This document shows positions 1-9,550 of a DNA stretch of 64,000 bases, piece by piece. Numbering within the stretch: position 1 is the first letter of the stretch; every line of letters starts with the position of its first letter. Origin of the DNA: Lithobates sylvaticus (lineage: Eukaryota > Chordata > Amphibia > Anura > Ranidae); the NCBI GenBank assembly GCA_028564925.1, contig CM053033.1, forward strand, positions 209,064,642 through 209,128,641. The letters are read 5' to 3'. Under the pieces are notes generated by a model, which was not told where the DNA came from, searched no databases, and saw nothing but the letters and a program-made list of their open reading frames with translations. A program made the translations under genes and the position numbers.

Positions 1-249
1 AGGCTAACCACATAAACAGTTTACTGAAGAAACTTGTTTAACATATTAGACACAGGGGTCATTCCAATATAAAGAATAACGGTAATAACAATCAAAGTGC
101 GTGCGAAAACCAAAACTCAATGGCCACTATAGGAGCATATGCAGACAGGCAAAGAGTGGGACTTATGCTCAATATAAGGCCCTGATATTGAGCACCTTCC
201 CACTCCAACCTCAGAGCACACACCAAACCTGCAGACCAGTAATAAGCAC

Positions 250-1269
250 TTATACACCTTCCTGCCCAGGACAATTTTGAGCTTTCAGCTCTTTCGCACT
301 TTGAATGACAATTGCGCGGTCATGCTACACTGTACCTAAACTATCATTTTGTTCCCACAAATAGAGCTTTCTTTTGGTGGTATTTGATCACCTCTGCGTT
401 TTTTATTTTTTGCTAAACAAATAAAAAAAGACCGAAAATTAAAAAAAATTTAAGTTTTGGTTTTGTTTCTGTTATAAAATTTAGTAAATAAGTAATTTTT
501 CTCTTTCCCTTATGGGCACTTATAAGGCCACACCGATGAGGTGGCACCAATGAGCAGGCACTGACGATGGGCACTGATATGCAGCACTGATGGTCATTGA
601 TAGGCGGCACTGGTGGGCACTCATGGGTGGCACAGGTGGGCACTGATAGGCGACACTTATGGGCACTGAAAGGATGAAAAGATGGGTACTTATGGGTGGC
701 ACTGCTAGGCGGCACTGCTGGGCACTGATAGGCGGCACTGCTGGGCACTGATGGGCATTGATACGTGGCACTGATGGGCACTGATACACGGCACTGATAT
801 GAGGCACTGATGGGCATCCCTGGTGGCATTGTCAGTGGGCACTGATTGGCAGCTGCCTGGGCATTGATTGGCAGCTGCCTGGGCACAGATGTGCATTTCT
901 CTGGGGGTCTAGGGCACATCAATCAGCACAGACCCCCCCTGTCAGGAGAGCTGCCGATCGGCTCTCCTCTACTTGCGTCTGTCAGATGCGAGTGAGGAAA
1001 GCCGATCACCGGCTCTTCCTTTTTACATCGTGATCAGCCGTGATTGGACACGGCTGATCACGTGGTAAAGAGTCTCCGTCAGAGACTCTTTACGTAGATC
1101 GGTGTTCTGGGATGTCAGACTGACACACCGCAACAACGATCGCCGTGATGCGCGCTCTCAGGGGTGCGCAGCGGCTTAATATCCTGAGGATGTCATATGA
1201 CGCCCAGTCAGGGTATTGAAACCACTTTACAGGCATCATTATGCTATATGGCGGGCGGCAAGTGGTTAA
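250..1269 (-). mobile_element. TTAACCACTT-ended nonautonomous DNA element
   Basis: The right edge reads GGCAAGTGGTTAA and the left edge is a worn version of the same end (TTATACACCTTCCTGCCC), so the copy spans two TTAA-type termini with inverted ends TTAACCACTT. About 160 bp at the left are the reverse complement of blocks at 26030-26220 and 58218-58390 (shared phrase CACCAAAAGAAAGCTCTATT), which sets the strand. It contains a minisatellite (511-893) and a perfect small hairpin at 1066-1092 (AGAGTCT...AGACTCT). No transposase is present. TTAA targets occur in piggyBac and in Kolobok/T2; the sequence alone does not decide which. I am confident it is a repeat and less sure of the superfamily. 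Confidence 0.65.
511..893. repeat. Minisatellite, about 20-bp unit, inside TTAA element
   Basis: Imperfect tandem units of the form GGCACTGATGGGCACTGATA run for about 380 bp. A related run (GGTAGGTGGCACTGGTGGGC) occurs at 54485-54575 in another copy of the family, so the array belongs to the element rather than to this locus. Short open frames rich in cysteine, proline and serine that cross it are products of the repeat, not genes. Confidence 0.8.
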
Positions 1270-1716
1270 GCACCATGCAGCAGTGAAATCTAATGCATTT
1301 GTCCATATAATGTACCCAAGGGCTCCCCCTTGATTGCAGTATTCTGTTCAGCTCTGTGAACCTGAAGTTACGATGCAGTATGGGAAATGACAAAGTCTCT
1401 TTTCTTCTTCCTCTTCAGCTAGCTTAAATAGATTATACTGCAGTGTTTGTAAATCCAGGTAAGGAGATTAGTAGTAGTAAATTAATAATAGAATTGATGT
1501 GCTGGTAACTGAAAAGTTGCACATAGAATACACTGGTAACGCTTCTTCTTTAATAAAGGTTGCAACTCAATATTACTTTGCAGTGCAAGGAAAATAACCC
1601 TGAAATTGTACTGTACACAGTCTATGTCCGAATAAACCTCCTGTGGGACTACAGATTCCAGCGGCAGTCTGGAATTAGTTTTAAATAGTAACAGCGCACT
1701 GTATTTATCTGGGCAA
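1270..1716. other. No gene or recognised element
   Basis: Ordinary AT-rich sequence between two TTAA-type repeats. I see no long open frame, no inverted repeat and no RNA gene here. Confidence 0.5.
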
Positions 1717-1849
1717 GTGCCCCCTCACCCGACCGGTGTGCACGCAATGGCACGGCGGCATATTTAAAGGGACATACCTGTAGGCCCATATGCCTGTCCG
1801 TGCCATTCCGCCGACGTACATCATCGTGCGCTGGTCGGGAAGCGGTTAA
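1717..1849 (-). mobile_element. Terminal fragment of TTAA-ended element
   Basis: Reading leftward from 1849 gives TTAACCGCTTCCCGACCAGC followed by a GC-rich segment, matching the start of the element at 55560 (TTAACTGCTTGCCGACCGCC). Only about 130 bp of that end are recognisable. A second TTAA follows at 1854-1857. Likely a solo end or a truncated copy. Confidence 0.55.
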
Positions 1850-1863
1850 GTGGTTAAATAAGA

Positions 1864-2093
1864 ACATGTGAGTTCCGGTGCGTTTTTTTAATGCATTTTA
1901 CAGCGTTCCAGTACAGTCCAGTGCAGGAAAAAACGCAGCATGTTCTACATTTTTTTTTCTGGAACTGGACAGCCCCGGAACTGAAAGCACTGGTGTGAAT
2001 GGTGCCATTGAAAGCCATATAACCTACTTCCCATGCGTTTTTGATGCAGAAAAGAAACGCACCGGACTGCATGTGGTGTGAACTGGTCCTAAA
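1864..2093. mobile_element. Harbinger-like MITE, probable
   Basis: The segment is framed by inverted pieces, GTTCCGGTGCGTTTTTT near 1870 and AAGAAACGCACCGGAC near 2052, and ends in GTGTGAACTGGTCCTAAA. The same type of ending, GTGTGAACC(A/C)GGCCTAAA, recurs at about 54861-54877 and 57501-57520, so this is one edge of a dispersed family. No target duplication could be fixed. The PIF/Harbinger call rests on resemblance to the TTA-flanked MITE at 18081. Confidence 0.45.
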
Positions 2094-2269
2094 TACAAGG
2101 ACACATAAAACAGTTCTTGTTTACACCATACAAGTGTATTACAACCTGCTTCAGTGCAGAGATTTGAATGGAGCGTGCGTTTACTAACTGTCAATAACGC
2201 AGTGAGAGCTGATTGGCAGTTAGGTTGCCATGGTGATGCCCAAAGGAAAATTGAAAAAAAAAAATTTGA

Positions 2270-2975
2270 ATGGAGCGTACGTTTACATCTCCACCACAAA
2301 TCATGTCTTCCAGATGGACCCTGCACGATGCAGAGGCCATGAAGACAACGATGGTTGGCTTTACATCTCCACCACCAAACATGTCTTCCGGATGGATCCT
2401 GCATGATGCAGAGGCCATGAAGACAACGGTGAATATACTGGAAATATTTAACACCACCAAATATTCACCACCGGAACCGGCTCTGGCAAAGACCTGCCGC
2501 GCCATCTGCCCTGCGGTGTATCCTTATCAACCTGTCGCCACAACAATGCCGTACAGAGAAAGGGTCACCAATCAGAACTTCCTTGATTTGACACACGTGC
2601 CGGTACTAACAACCAACGTCCTGCAGGGTTTTCAAGGATTCCATACAAAGGTTATGATTTCAAACAAACCACCAGAGAGATCCCCCGCAGGCCTTATTGA
2701 ATCTGCCACCTGGTTGGCATCAGTAGATATGGCATCAGTAGATATTGTGCAGGCATCAAACTGCCTGTTTGGGATTCTGAGGAACTCTGGCAAAGAAGGG
2801 ATGCCGATTCTCAACCTAATTGTCATTGGACTGAAATGGAGCCTGGGCCATGACAGCTGCCTCTACAGGATGTATGCCAACACATTGCAGTTCCTGAAGT
2901 TGGCCATTTTTGCTGTAAATATGGGTTTCTGGTTGGCCAGGCGACTTGAGAGAAAAAGGGCTTTGCGCAAGAGAG
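2270..2975 (+). CDS. Unrecognised coding exon with internal duplication and C-terminal hydrophobic segment
   Basis: I do not recognise this protein. An open frame of 235 codons begins at ATG 2270, with an in-frame TGA immediately upstream, and runs to a strong donor (GAG|GTAAGT, GT at 2976), ending in phase 1. Residues 5-56 are two tandem 26-residue repeats (FTSPPxxMSSxWxLHDAEAM...) from a 78-bp duplication. Residues about 178-223 include hydrophobic stretches (MPILNLIVIGLKW and LQFLKLAIFAVNMGFWLA), followed by a strongly basic tail (RRLERKRALRKRG); this could be a membrane anchor or an amphipathic helix. Joining to the acceptor at 3445/3446 keeps the frame (G-MKQPSSC...). The last 100 bp recur, decayed, three times at 4970-5965. 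A real lineage-specific gene, a recent pseudogene or part of an unknown repeat are all possible. The ATG context is weak and no promoter was identified. Confidence 0.5.
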
Positions 2976-3445
2976 GTAAGTAAATATTTTAGACTTAGAA
3001 AACGTTTTTTTTTTTTGGGCATTATTAATATCTCAGAGCTGATATGTAAGTAATAACCTCATCATATCACGTGTGAAACTGAATTGTATCCCTTTCACGC
3101 CTAAGTTAAAATCTGTATTTTTGCTAGAAAATCAATTAGAGCCCCCAAACATTATATTGTGCGGCTGTGTTTTAAACGCAACTATTTGGGAAAATGGACA
3201 CTTTCATGAAAACAGGAAAACAGGAAAAAAACAGGAAAAAAACGAAACAGTAAAGTTAGCCCAATTTGTTTGTGCATACGAATCCGCCTTGTGTGAAGGG
3301 GGCCTAAGACTAAAACTAAATTGAAATTTGCTGCCAAAATTAACACTGCATAGAAGTACTTAGAATATGAAGCCAGTATCATCATAGATGTGTCTGTACA
3401 GTTCCAGATTGAGTATCTGATCTCTTGTTTTATATGATTCTGCAG
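2976..3445 (+). other. Probable phase-1 intron of the unrecognised gene
   Basis: It begins GTAAGT and ends TATGATTCTGCAG, a good acceptor although the tract before it is only partly pyrimidine. The same exon-edge and intron-edge sequences reappear in the tandem units downstream (GTAAGTAGATATTTCA... and CTTCTCTCCTGCAG), which supports a true intron that was copied along with its flanks. Confidence 0.5.
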
Positions 3446-4733
3446 GAATGAAACAACCATCCTCCTGCGCAGAAATACCATCAAGCCAAGGACCGAAACC
3501 CACACCGACAACTCAGCTATCCAATCCACCATCTCTACCTGTACCATCAGCTCCACAACATCGAGCTACGTTTCATCCAACAGGAGGATAGCACCATTAT
3601 TGCTGCTGTTGTAGATGTGTTATCCATTCCAACTTATGAAAAAACAGCTCTACAACAGAAATATACCACCGATTCCATGCTTGTGGAGGATAGCACCATT
3701 ATTGCTGCTGTTGTAGATGTGTTATCCATTCCAACTTCTGAAAAAACAGCTCTACAACAGAAATATAGCACCGATTCCATGCTTGTGGAGGATAGCACCA
3801 TTATTGATGCTGTTGTAGATTTGTTATCCATTCCAACTTATGAAAAACCAGCTCTACAACAGAAATATACCACAGATTCCATTGCTTGTGGAGGATAGCA
3901 CCATTATTGCTGCTGTTGTAGATTTGTTATCCATTCCAACTTCTGAAAAACCAGCTCTACAACAGAAATATACCACCGATTCCATGCTTGAGAAGGATAA
4001 CACCAATATTGATGCTGTTGTAGATATGCTATCCATTCAAACTTATGAAAAACCAGCTCTACAACAGAAATATACCACCGATTCCATGCTTGAGGAGGAT
4101 AGCACCATTATTGCTGCTGTTGTAAATGTACCATTACTTTCTGAAACAGCGGCTCCACAACATCAAGCCATTGACCACCCAATTTTCCAGGAGGACAGCG
4201 CCATTCTTTGCACTGTTGTAAATGTACCATCACTTTCCGAAACAGCGGCTCCAGAACATCAAGCCATTGGCCACGCAATTTTCGAGGAGGACAGCGCCAT
4301 TCTTTGCGCTGTTGTAAATGTACCATCACTTTCTGAAACAGCGGCTCCAGAACATCAAGCCATTGGCCACGCAATTTTCGAGGAGGACAGCGCCATTCTT
4401 TGCGCTGTTGTAAATGTACCATCGCTTTCTGAAACAGCGGCTCCACAACATCAAGCCATTGGCCACGCAATTTTCGAGGACAGCGCCATTCTTTGCGCTG
4501 TTGTAAATGTACCATCACTTTCTGAAACAGCGACTCCAGAACATCAAGCCATTGGCCATGCAATTTTCGAGGAGGATAGCGCCATTCTTTGCGCTGTTGT
4601 AAATGTACCATCACTTTCTGAAACAGCGGCTCCAGAACATCAAGCCATTGACCACCCAAATTTCCAGGAGGACAGCGCCATTCTTTCCGCTGTTGTAAAT
4701 GTACCATCGCTGTCCGAAACAACAGCTCCATAA
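3446..4733 (+). CDS. Second exon of the unrecognised gene: coding tandem-repeat array, frame interrupted
   Basis: After the acceptor the frame reads G-MKQPSSCAEIPSSQG and a proline/threonine-rich stretch, then meets a stop at 3589, exactly where the repeat array begins in the +1 frame. The array encodes five repeats of 34 residues (EDSTIIAAVVDVLSIPTYEK, then TALQQKYTTDSMLV), then seven of 32 residues (EDSAILCAVVNVPSLSETAA, then PEHQAIGHAIFE). A one-base insertion near 3882 makes one unit 103 bp and shifts frame once more; one 32-residue unit lacks a codon. The last frame stays open from 3840 to TAA at 4731. That TAA stands where sister units have CAA, and the same frame continues downstream as HEDRKSHDSCSSVK before TGA, an ending shared by the later duplicated units, so the original stop may lie at about 4774. 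The frame breaks could be true decay or assembly error in a repeat. Confidence 0.45.
3584..4094 (+). repeat. Coding repeat array, 102-bp unit, five copies
   Basis: Units start at 3584, 3686, 3788, 3891 and 3993; spacing is exactly 102 bp except one of 103 bp. Each begins GAGGATAGCACCATTATTG or a close variant and encodes a 34-residue repeat containing ALQQKYTTDSML. The near-fixed, codon-multiple spacing suggests the array was translated while it expanded. Confidence 0.85.
4095..4733 (+). repeat. Coding repeat array, 96-bp unit, seven copies
   Basis: Units start at 4095, 4191, 4287, 4383, 4476, 4572 and 4668. Spacing is 96 bp except one of 93 bp, which is exactly one codon shorter. They share their first 30 bp or so with the 102-bp units (ED-S-x-I-I/L-x-A-V-V) but then diverge into VPSLSETAAPxHQAIxHxIF, so one repeat class arose from the other by replacement of the unit's distal half. 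Confidence 0.85.
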
Positions 4734-4744
4734 CATGAAGACCG

Positions 4745-6134
4745 GAAGAGCCATGACTCCTGTTCTTCGGTAAAATGATTCAAGAAGATCGTTCCATCAT
4801 ATCAGTTTTCACACTAAGCTGTGCCATCACTTCACCTCTACAACAGAATTGACCCAGAAGCTCAGTGATAGCCAGGGACAATCCCATCATTGCTGCAATA
4901 ACAGCTCCCTACTAGCCTTTAGGGGGTTTACCAGTACATTACTGTTCTGCAGCTGGCCAATATCTATCCTGTACCAATGGATTAATGCTGGGCCAGGCGA
5001 CGTAGTGGAAGAAAGTGATTTCTGCAAGAAATGTAAGTATATATTTCATGCCAACTAAAATGTGAATTTTTTTGGTTTGAATCATTTTAATATAAAAATG
5101 CTGATATTTGTTATGTACAAATAACAGAAAATAGATAGTAATTTTGATATGTTCTTCTCTCCTGCAGGAAAGAAACAGCCTTCCAACAACCGGAAGAGCC
5201 GGAAGATCCAGAAGAGCCAGAAGAGCCACGACTCCTGTTCTTCGGTAGAATGATACAAGAAGATGGATGCATTATATCAGTTTTCACACTGAGCTGTGCC
5301 ATCACTTCACCTCTACAACAGAATTGGACCAGGAGCTCAGAGATAGTCAGAGACAATCCCATCATTGCTGCAATAACAGCTCCCTAGTAGCCTTTAGGGG
5401 GTTTACCAGTACATTACTGTTCTGCAGCTGGCCAATATCTATCCTGTACCAATGGATTAATGCAGGGCCAGGCGACGTAGTGGAAGAAAGCGATTTCTGC
5501 AAGAAATGTAAGTAGATATTTCAGGCCAACAAAAATGTTAATTTTTTTGGTTTGAAGAATTTTAATATAAAAATGCTGATATTTGTTATGTACAAATAAC
5601 AGAAAATAGATAGTAATTTTTATATGGTCTTCTCTCCTGCAGGAAAGAAACAACCTTCCAACAACCGTAAGAGCCGTAAGAGCCACGACTCCTGTTCTTC
5701 GGTAGAATGATTCAAGAAGATGGATGCATCATATCAGTTTTCACACTGAGCTGTTGCTATCACTTCACCTCTACAGTAGAATTGGACCAGCAGCTCAGAG
5801 ATAGCCAGGGACAATCCCATCATTGCTGCAATAACAGCTCCCTACTAGCCTTTAGGGGGTTTACCAGTACATTACTGTTCTGCAGCTGGCCAATATCTAT
5901 CCTGTACCAATGGATTAATGCTGGGCCAGGCGGCGTAGTGGAAGAAAGTGATTTCTGAAAGAAATGTAAGTAGATATTTCAGGTCAACAAAAATGTTAAT
6001 TTTTTTGGTTTGAAGAATTTTAATATAAAAATGCTGATATTTGTTATGTACAAATAACAGAAAATAGATAGTAATTTTTATATGTTCTTCTCTCCTGCAG
6101 GAAAGAAACAGCCTTCCAACAACCGGAAGAGCCG
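4745..6134 (+). repeat. Three tandem ~460-bp exon-intron-exon units, decayed copies of the upstream gene
   Basis: Units run about 4745-5219, 5220-5676 and 5677-6134, with a partial fourth to about 6180. Each holds a segment homologous to one array repeat (CTCTACAACAGAAT...GACAATCCCATCATTGCTGC), a segment matching the 3' end of the first exon (GGCCAGGCGAC...), a donor (AAAT|GTAAGT at 5033, 5508 and 5966), a short intron of about 135 bp, an acceptor (CTCCTGCAG ending at 5167, 5642 and 6100) and a copy of the second exon's start (GAAAGAAACAACCTTCC). Aligned in the exon-1 frame, VNMGFWLARR becomes VPMD-stop-CWARR, so all three carry stops. These are best read as pseudo-exons duplicated together with their intron. 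Confidence 0.7.
5168..5507 (+). pseudogene. Duplicated internal pseudo-exon between second unit's acceptor and donor
   Basis: The segment is bounded by CTCCTGCAG before 5168 and GTAAGT after 5507. In the frame homologous to the upstream second exon it reads KKQPSNN followed by RKS-type basic repeats and ends in HDSCSSVE and a stop. In the next frame it is open from 5169 to 5384 (72 codons) and resembles the upstream array (QEDGCIISV, then LQQNWT, then NPIIAAI). That two overlapping readings retain similarity indicates a frame change between array and flank during duplication. A matching segment lies at 5643-5965. Unlikely to be a working exon on its own. Confidence 0.45.
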
Positions 6135-6182
6135 GAAGAGCCACGACGCCTGTTCGTCGGTAGAATGATTCAAGAAGATGTC

Positions 6183-6320
6183 AGTTTTTACACTGAGCTG
6201 AAAATATTCTGCATTTTGCAGAGCAGAGTTGGGACTGACCAGAGAGGGATTACTTGGACATAGTTGACATGCTTAAATATGGACTGCAATACATGTGAAC
6301 TAAAAATCCCTGTGCAGAGC
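6183..6320 (+). repeat. Direct duplicate of 6793-6930
   Basis: The phrases GGGACTGACCAGAGAGGGATTACTT and GGGACTGGCCAGAAAGGGATTACTT, with surrounding sequence, align over about 135 bp with the copy at 6793-6930. The two copies flank a Harbinger MITE, so the duplication may predate the MITE insertion or reflect the same local amplification that copied the exon units. Confidence 0.7.
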
Positions 6321-6338
6321 GTTCATTCAGAACTTTTA

Positions 6339-6722
6339 TGCCGCGTACACACGAAGGGATTATCCCGCGGTATTGTCCGCTGGACCAAGTCCACCGGATA
6401 ATGCCCTCGTGTGTGGGCCTCCGACTGACTTTTTTTCCAAAAATCTGGCGGACTAAAGTTTTAAGTTTTGTTTTAAAACTATCCGCTGGACTTGGCAGTC
6501 CGGCAGACAATACGGCCGTCTGTAGTATGGTCCGGCGGACCAAAAAGGACGCATGCTCAGTAGCAAGTATTTTTCTAGTATTTTTCTTTTTCTAGTCCCG
6601 TCGTACGTGCTGTACGTCATCGCGTGAACCGCCGGACTTTTAGCGTGATCGTGTGTGGTCAAGTCCGTTCGCTTTTTAGTCCGCCGAAGCCAGCTGGAAA
6701 GTCCGGCGGATTGTACGCGGCA
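6339..6722. mobile_element. PIF/Harbinger-type MITE, TTA target duplication
   Basis: Ends are TGCCGCGTACACACGA and TTGTACGCGGCA, and TTA flanks both sides (6336-6338, 6723-6725). The interior is built of short inverted GTCCGGCGGA / TCCGCCGGAC-type motifs and has no coding capacity. A three-base TWA target is characteristic of PIF/Harbinger. It is a distinct subfamily from the GATCGGAATTTCCGAC-type copies elsewhere in the window. Confidence 0.8.
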
Positions 6723-6942
6723 TTAGTGTGACCAGACCTGAACCTGTAGCTTGCCTAGACCTTGTGTCTATTTGCCCCATATTGGCATTATATCCACTGA
6801 AGTATGCTGAAAGCAATGAAATATTTTGCAAAGTAGAGTAGGGACTGGCCAGAAAGGGATTACTTTGACGCAGTTGGCCAGCTTAAACATGTATTGCAAT
6901 CTATGTGAAATACAAATTCCTGTTTTCATGCTTGCTAGAAAC

Positions 6943-7298
6943 CAGGGGCGGACTGACCATTCGGCCACTCAGGCACTTCCCGAGGGCCCCGGGCCACTAG
7001 GGGGCCCCATCAGGGTTACCAGCCTCAGTAAAACTAGGGACAGTATGTAAAAATCTGTGTTTTTTTTACATCTGTTTCTGAAATGTCCCTTACCGACATC
7101 CTTTTGGTCTAAAAATGTAGAGATTATAGCTGCCCCACCTCTCCAGTATCTTCTCGGCCAATAGAAACATGTCTGTGTATACTGTGTGTGTGTATACTGT
7201 GTGTGTTTATACTGTGTGGCCCCCATAATCTCTGATTGCCTGGGGGCCCCATAATCTCCTATTGCCCGGGGGCCCCATGAGTTGTCAGTCCGCCCCTG
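6943..7298. mobile_element. hAT-type MITE (CAGGGGCGGACTGAC family)
   Basis: It starts CAGGGGCGGACTGACCATTC and ends GTCAGTCCGCCCCTG, a terminal inverted repeat of about 15 bp, with GC-rich subterminal blocks (GGGCCCC). A sister copy in opposite orientation at 37549-37912 has a perfect 8-bp target duplication, giving the hAT assignment; here the flanks (CTAGAAAC, AATATAGG) no longer match. Confidence 0.8.
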
Positions 7299-9226
7299 AA
7301 TATAGGTCATGGTGAATTATTGTTCATCAATGTGTGTTAAGCAAGCCCATTGAAACAAATGACAAATGCATAAAAATTAAGGTATCACAGAGTTTTTCTT
7401 TGTGTTTTAACCTGAATGTTTGTCTTCTTTTGCGTTATACTAGAACAATACAGATGATTATAAAAAAATAATACCCAGAGAAAGAAAATTAATGAAGGGG
7501 CTGCATGACTAGCAGGGGGAACAGGCCATGTAAGTGCTAAAGTATTAAGTTAAACCCTCTTACAAACATTCTCTTGTCTACTATGCAATGTCCGTGTTAG
7601 TTGTTTCTATTTTTTAATTGACTCTAATACCCACCTTTTTTTTTTTTGCTTTCAGATATCATATAGATCACCTGTCCACCTCACTCCTTTTGGCATCTTT
7701 CTTTTTTATGCAAATCTCCCTCCAATGACTTGGATGCTTTATGATGTCATGCCCTTCCTATAGACTCCAATATTCCCTGGTGCTCTGTGCAAGTCAGAGT
7801 CCAATCTTCAGAAAGCCAGTATCCTAGGGTGATAATGCTGATTCTGCCTAGGGACCGAGGGGGTGTTATCATGCAAGAACTGGATAAAGAAACTGACAGG
7901 ATCACCAGGTTGAAAACAAAAAAAAAAAACAAGATTTAGGTAAAGAATAAGGAAGGAATGGCAGTATGCATGTACACCTTAAGATTCAGTGTCAGGCCTT
8001 ACTTGATTAATGGTTGATGGTCAAGTGACTAGGGAGGAGCTTCTACCCTCATTTGTTTTTAGAGGAGGAAATAGAGATGGTGGTGGTATAATTGTTACAA
8101 CAATTTGCCAGGTTAGAGGGACTTTTAGGGTCAATAGCAATAGTTGAGACCACTACAAATGGGGACCTATATGGTTGTATGGTGCTTCCCTATTATGGTT
8201 GTTGGTTTTTCAATGGAGGGCTCTGTGCCCAGGAGCAGTGCCACCTTAACAACATTTATGGGCCTCTGGGAAAAGTAATGCACAGGGGTCCTTACCAGGT
8301 AAATGGTGACCTGTGTCGCTCGTAGCATGCTGTGGCAAACAGTGGGTGTGGCTAAATGTTGCTACACAGTTGGCATGACTTTTTAATCTGATTAGAAATT
8401 TTAGTCAGATTTTTTTACATTTTTTAAATAAATCCTTTTTTAATTTTTTTTTTTCAAAATGCTGTTGGGGGGTCTTTGGTGAGATATCATGGGTCTAAAC
8501 AGACCCTGATGTCTCACTTTTGAGACAGAGAATAGAACGAGGAAACATTCCCCAGTCCCATTCTCTGTAGCCTCAGCTGCACTGCAGATGAATGCTTCAG
8601 CTAAGAATGAATGTAGTGAATGGTCGGTACCAATCAATCACTATGTTCATTCAGAAAAGGAAGGGGCCGGTAACTTACATATTTACCGACCCCTTCCCTG
8701 CTCTCCATCCTGAAGATCCCCCTGAGTGGCTGCAGCAGCTGCCAGCGAGGGATGAGATAAGGGAAGCTTGCAGTGCAGCAGGGGGCACAGAGGGGAGATC
8801 CAGGCAGCAAGGGAAATACAATAATGATCAGTGCAGTGGGTGGGAGACATAACTGAAACCGATCTTTTCTGGCTCACCCTGCATCAGCTGAAAGGGGGAG
8901 GGAGGAGGAGATGTCGGCCTTCAGCTGCTGCAGTGAGAGCCGCAAAAGATCAGTTCCAGTTATTTCCCCCACCCACTGCAGTGATCACCCTTCTATCTAC
9001 ATGCAATTCCCCCCACTTGGAGAAGGAGGGGCTGCAAGGGCCCCCCAAGCACCAGGGGTGCCCATTCAAAAAGATGGCCCTGCCCTGGAGAGAGTCAAAT
9101 ATACAGAAGTTGGAACTAACTGTCCCTGTTCTGCAAAATACAGAGATGGATTTTATGTTGTCAACCCTCCATGCAATAGTTATGTTAGTACGGATTTTTG
9201 TTTACTGTCCTTTATAGAGTGGTTTA
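7299..9226. other. No gene; possible old hAT remnant at 8236-9087
   Basis: The stretch has no convincing coding frame. From 8236 (CAGTGCCACCTTAACAACAT) to 9087 (GATGGCCCTGCCCTG) the ends look vaguely hAT-like, but flanking 8-mers (CCCAGGAG, GAGAGAGT) do not match. Two copies of GTGGGxGACATAACTGAAAC-like text around 8840 and 8950 suggest a small internal inverted duplication. Several short open frames here look accidental. Confidence 0.4.
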
Positions 9227-9234
9227 GTTGTTGG

Positions 9235-9542
9235 CAGTGGCGTCGCTAGGGGGTGGCTTTTGGGGCTATAGCCCCGAATCTGGGGCCCATAGCCCTGAGT
9301 CTCTGCAGGGGTCCCCAAGGGGAGGGGATGGGCTCTCTGGGGACCCTAATGTAAGGGGGGGCTCTCTGGGGACCCTGATGTAAGTGGGGGGCTCTCTGGG
9401 GATATATATATACACACATACACACACACACGTATGTACGTATATTATATACATGTGTATGCCCACCCAAGCGTATGACTTTCTTTACTACTCTGCTATG
9501 GGCTCTAGCCCCAGATCTTTTGTAGACCTAGCAACGCCCCTG
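9235..9542. mobile_element. hAT-type MITE with perfect 8-bp duplication GTTGTTGG
   Basis: It begins CAGTGGCGTCGCTAGG and ends CCTAGCAACGCCCCTG. GTTGTTGG flanks both sides (9227-9234 and 9543-9550). The interior has three GGGGCTCTCTGGGGA blocks and a short TA/CA/GT microsatellite (about 9400-9450). Eight-base duplication plus a CAG...CTG terminus is diagnostic of hAT. Confidence 0.9.
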
Positions 9543-9550
9543 GTTGTTGG

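Noticed and set aside
8236-9087. Possible hAT with CAGTGCCAC and GGCCCTGCCCTG ends
   Set aside because: No matching 8-bp flanks and weak terminal similarity.
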